Shown here in pieces: positions 63,328 to 64,000 of a stretch of 64,000 nt of DNA. The notes under the pieces were generated by a model. That model was given only the letters and a program-made list of their open reading frames with translations. It had not been told where the DNA came from and made no database searches. A program made the position numbers and the translations under genes. Every line of letters starts with the position of its first letter. The first letter of the stretch is position 1. This DNA comes from Psoroptes ovis (Eukaryota > Arthropoda > Arachnida > Sarcoptiformes > Psoroptidae): contig PQWQ01000017.1 in the NCBI GenBank assembly GCA_002943765.1, positions 1,073,501 through 1,137,500 on the forward strand, given 5' to 3'.

Positions 63328-64000
63328 CTATTAGTATTGATGATGATTATTATTGTGATTGAAAATTTTCGATTATGTTACGAATTGAATTTTGGAATTA
63401 GATTTGATAATTTCATAATTTAATAATTGAATTGAATTTCGATAATTTTGATTAATATAAATCGTTCAATAGATCAGTGAATTCATGTTTCATGATCATC
63501 AATGATATTGGACCAGGTATACCATCATAATGAAAAACAAAGAGAAAACAGAAAAGAAAATTGTAAAAGAATTAATGAGTTTTGCATTGAAATTTTTATC
63601 TTTTTCTGCAGAATAAAGAATTGAAGGTATTTATAAATGGAAGAATTATCGTCAAAGCGTAAAAATAATTGAAAATAATTGGAATTAAATTTTTAGGAAA
63701 AATAAAAATGGAAATAAATAAATAATAGAAAATGTTTCATTCTTTTTTATTTCATTGGAATAAATTGAAAATTAAATAAAAATAGAAATAGGAATAGAAA
63801 TGGCAATAATTCAAAATCCTCTTAAACTACATTCTAGGGAAATTTTTCAATTCTATTGAATCAAATTCTATTTTGTTTTTTCCGTAAATTTTGAATTTTT
63901 GCGAATCCTAAATTCTCGTAAATTCTATTTATTGCTATCGAATTGATACCATCAATCATCATCAATATATGCAGAATATATGCGAAACCATATTATACTA
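63328..64000. other. probable intron of the GPCR gene
   Basis: AT-rich sequence upstream of the terminal receptor exon on the minus strand. A minus-strand frame ending at about 63454 (DGIPGPISLMIMKHEFTDLL) is open but has no acceptor that would link it to the receptor. No other gene signal. Confidence 0.4.

Overview
This is AT-rich arthropod nuclear DNA. The evidence is intron-bearing eukaryotic genes with very short GT-AG introns (59-90 bp is typical), proteins with long Asn/Gln/His runs, animal-type single-copy genes, and a cluster of divergent S1 serine-protease genes. The style fits an astigmatid mite (Dermatophagoides-like). That assignment is inference from gene content and composition; no marker gene in the window settles the species. 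Spliced models below were built by hand from GT-AG sites, reading frame and remembered family features; no alignment was run.

Layout. 1-13.7 kb is gene-poor. It holds three putative minus-strand exons (11171-11348, 8342-8702, 5090-5195), each starting with ATG and ending at a GT donor in the same phase. They look like alternative first exons of one gene that continues to the left. 13.7-17.8 kb holds MED6 (+), followed by a rearranged tandem copy: the unit 8733-15210 was duplicated and the second copy lost about 3.8 kb, leaving a truncated MED6 tail. 18.5-26.4 kb holds PPP1R21 (+, 7 exons), telomerase reverse transcriptase TERT (+, 2 exons) and a decayed second piece of PPP1R21 on the far side of TERT. 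26.7-30.3 kb is a histone group: H1 (-), H4 (+) and H2A (-, with an intron). 30.3-37.7 kb has no recognisable gene. 37.7-40.6 kb holds a MADF-BESS regulator with an enormous Asn/Gln-rich tail (+).

41.2-47.6 kb is dense and all plus strand: two-pore channel TPC1, ABCE1 and RNase H1. 47.8-53.7 kb is a tandem array of four secreted S1 protease homologues with the same exon structure. 54.5-57.1 kb is an ABCG half-transporter (+). 58.1-59.3 kb is a calexcitin-like EF-hand protein (-). From 59.3 kb on I see no gene until the last coding exon of a muscarinic-type GPCR (-) at 63237-63327, whose earlier exons lie beyond the window.

Points most worth a second look: (1) four dispersed copies of an approximately 70-80 bp hairpin element; (2) the common-phase first-exon series; (3) the MED6 tandem duplication with internal deletion; (4) TERT sandwiched between intact and decayed PPP1R21; (5) the protease array, one member of which has lost the oxyanion-hole glycine.
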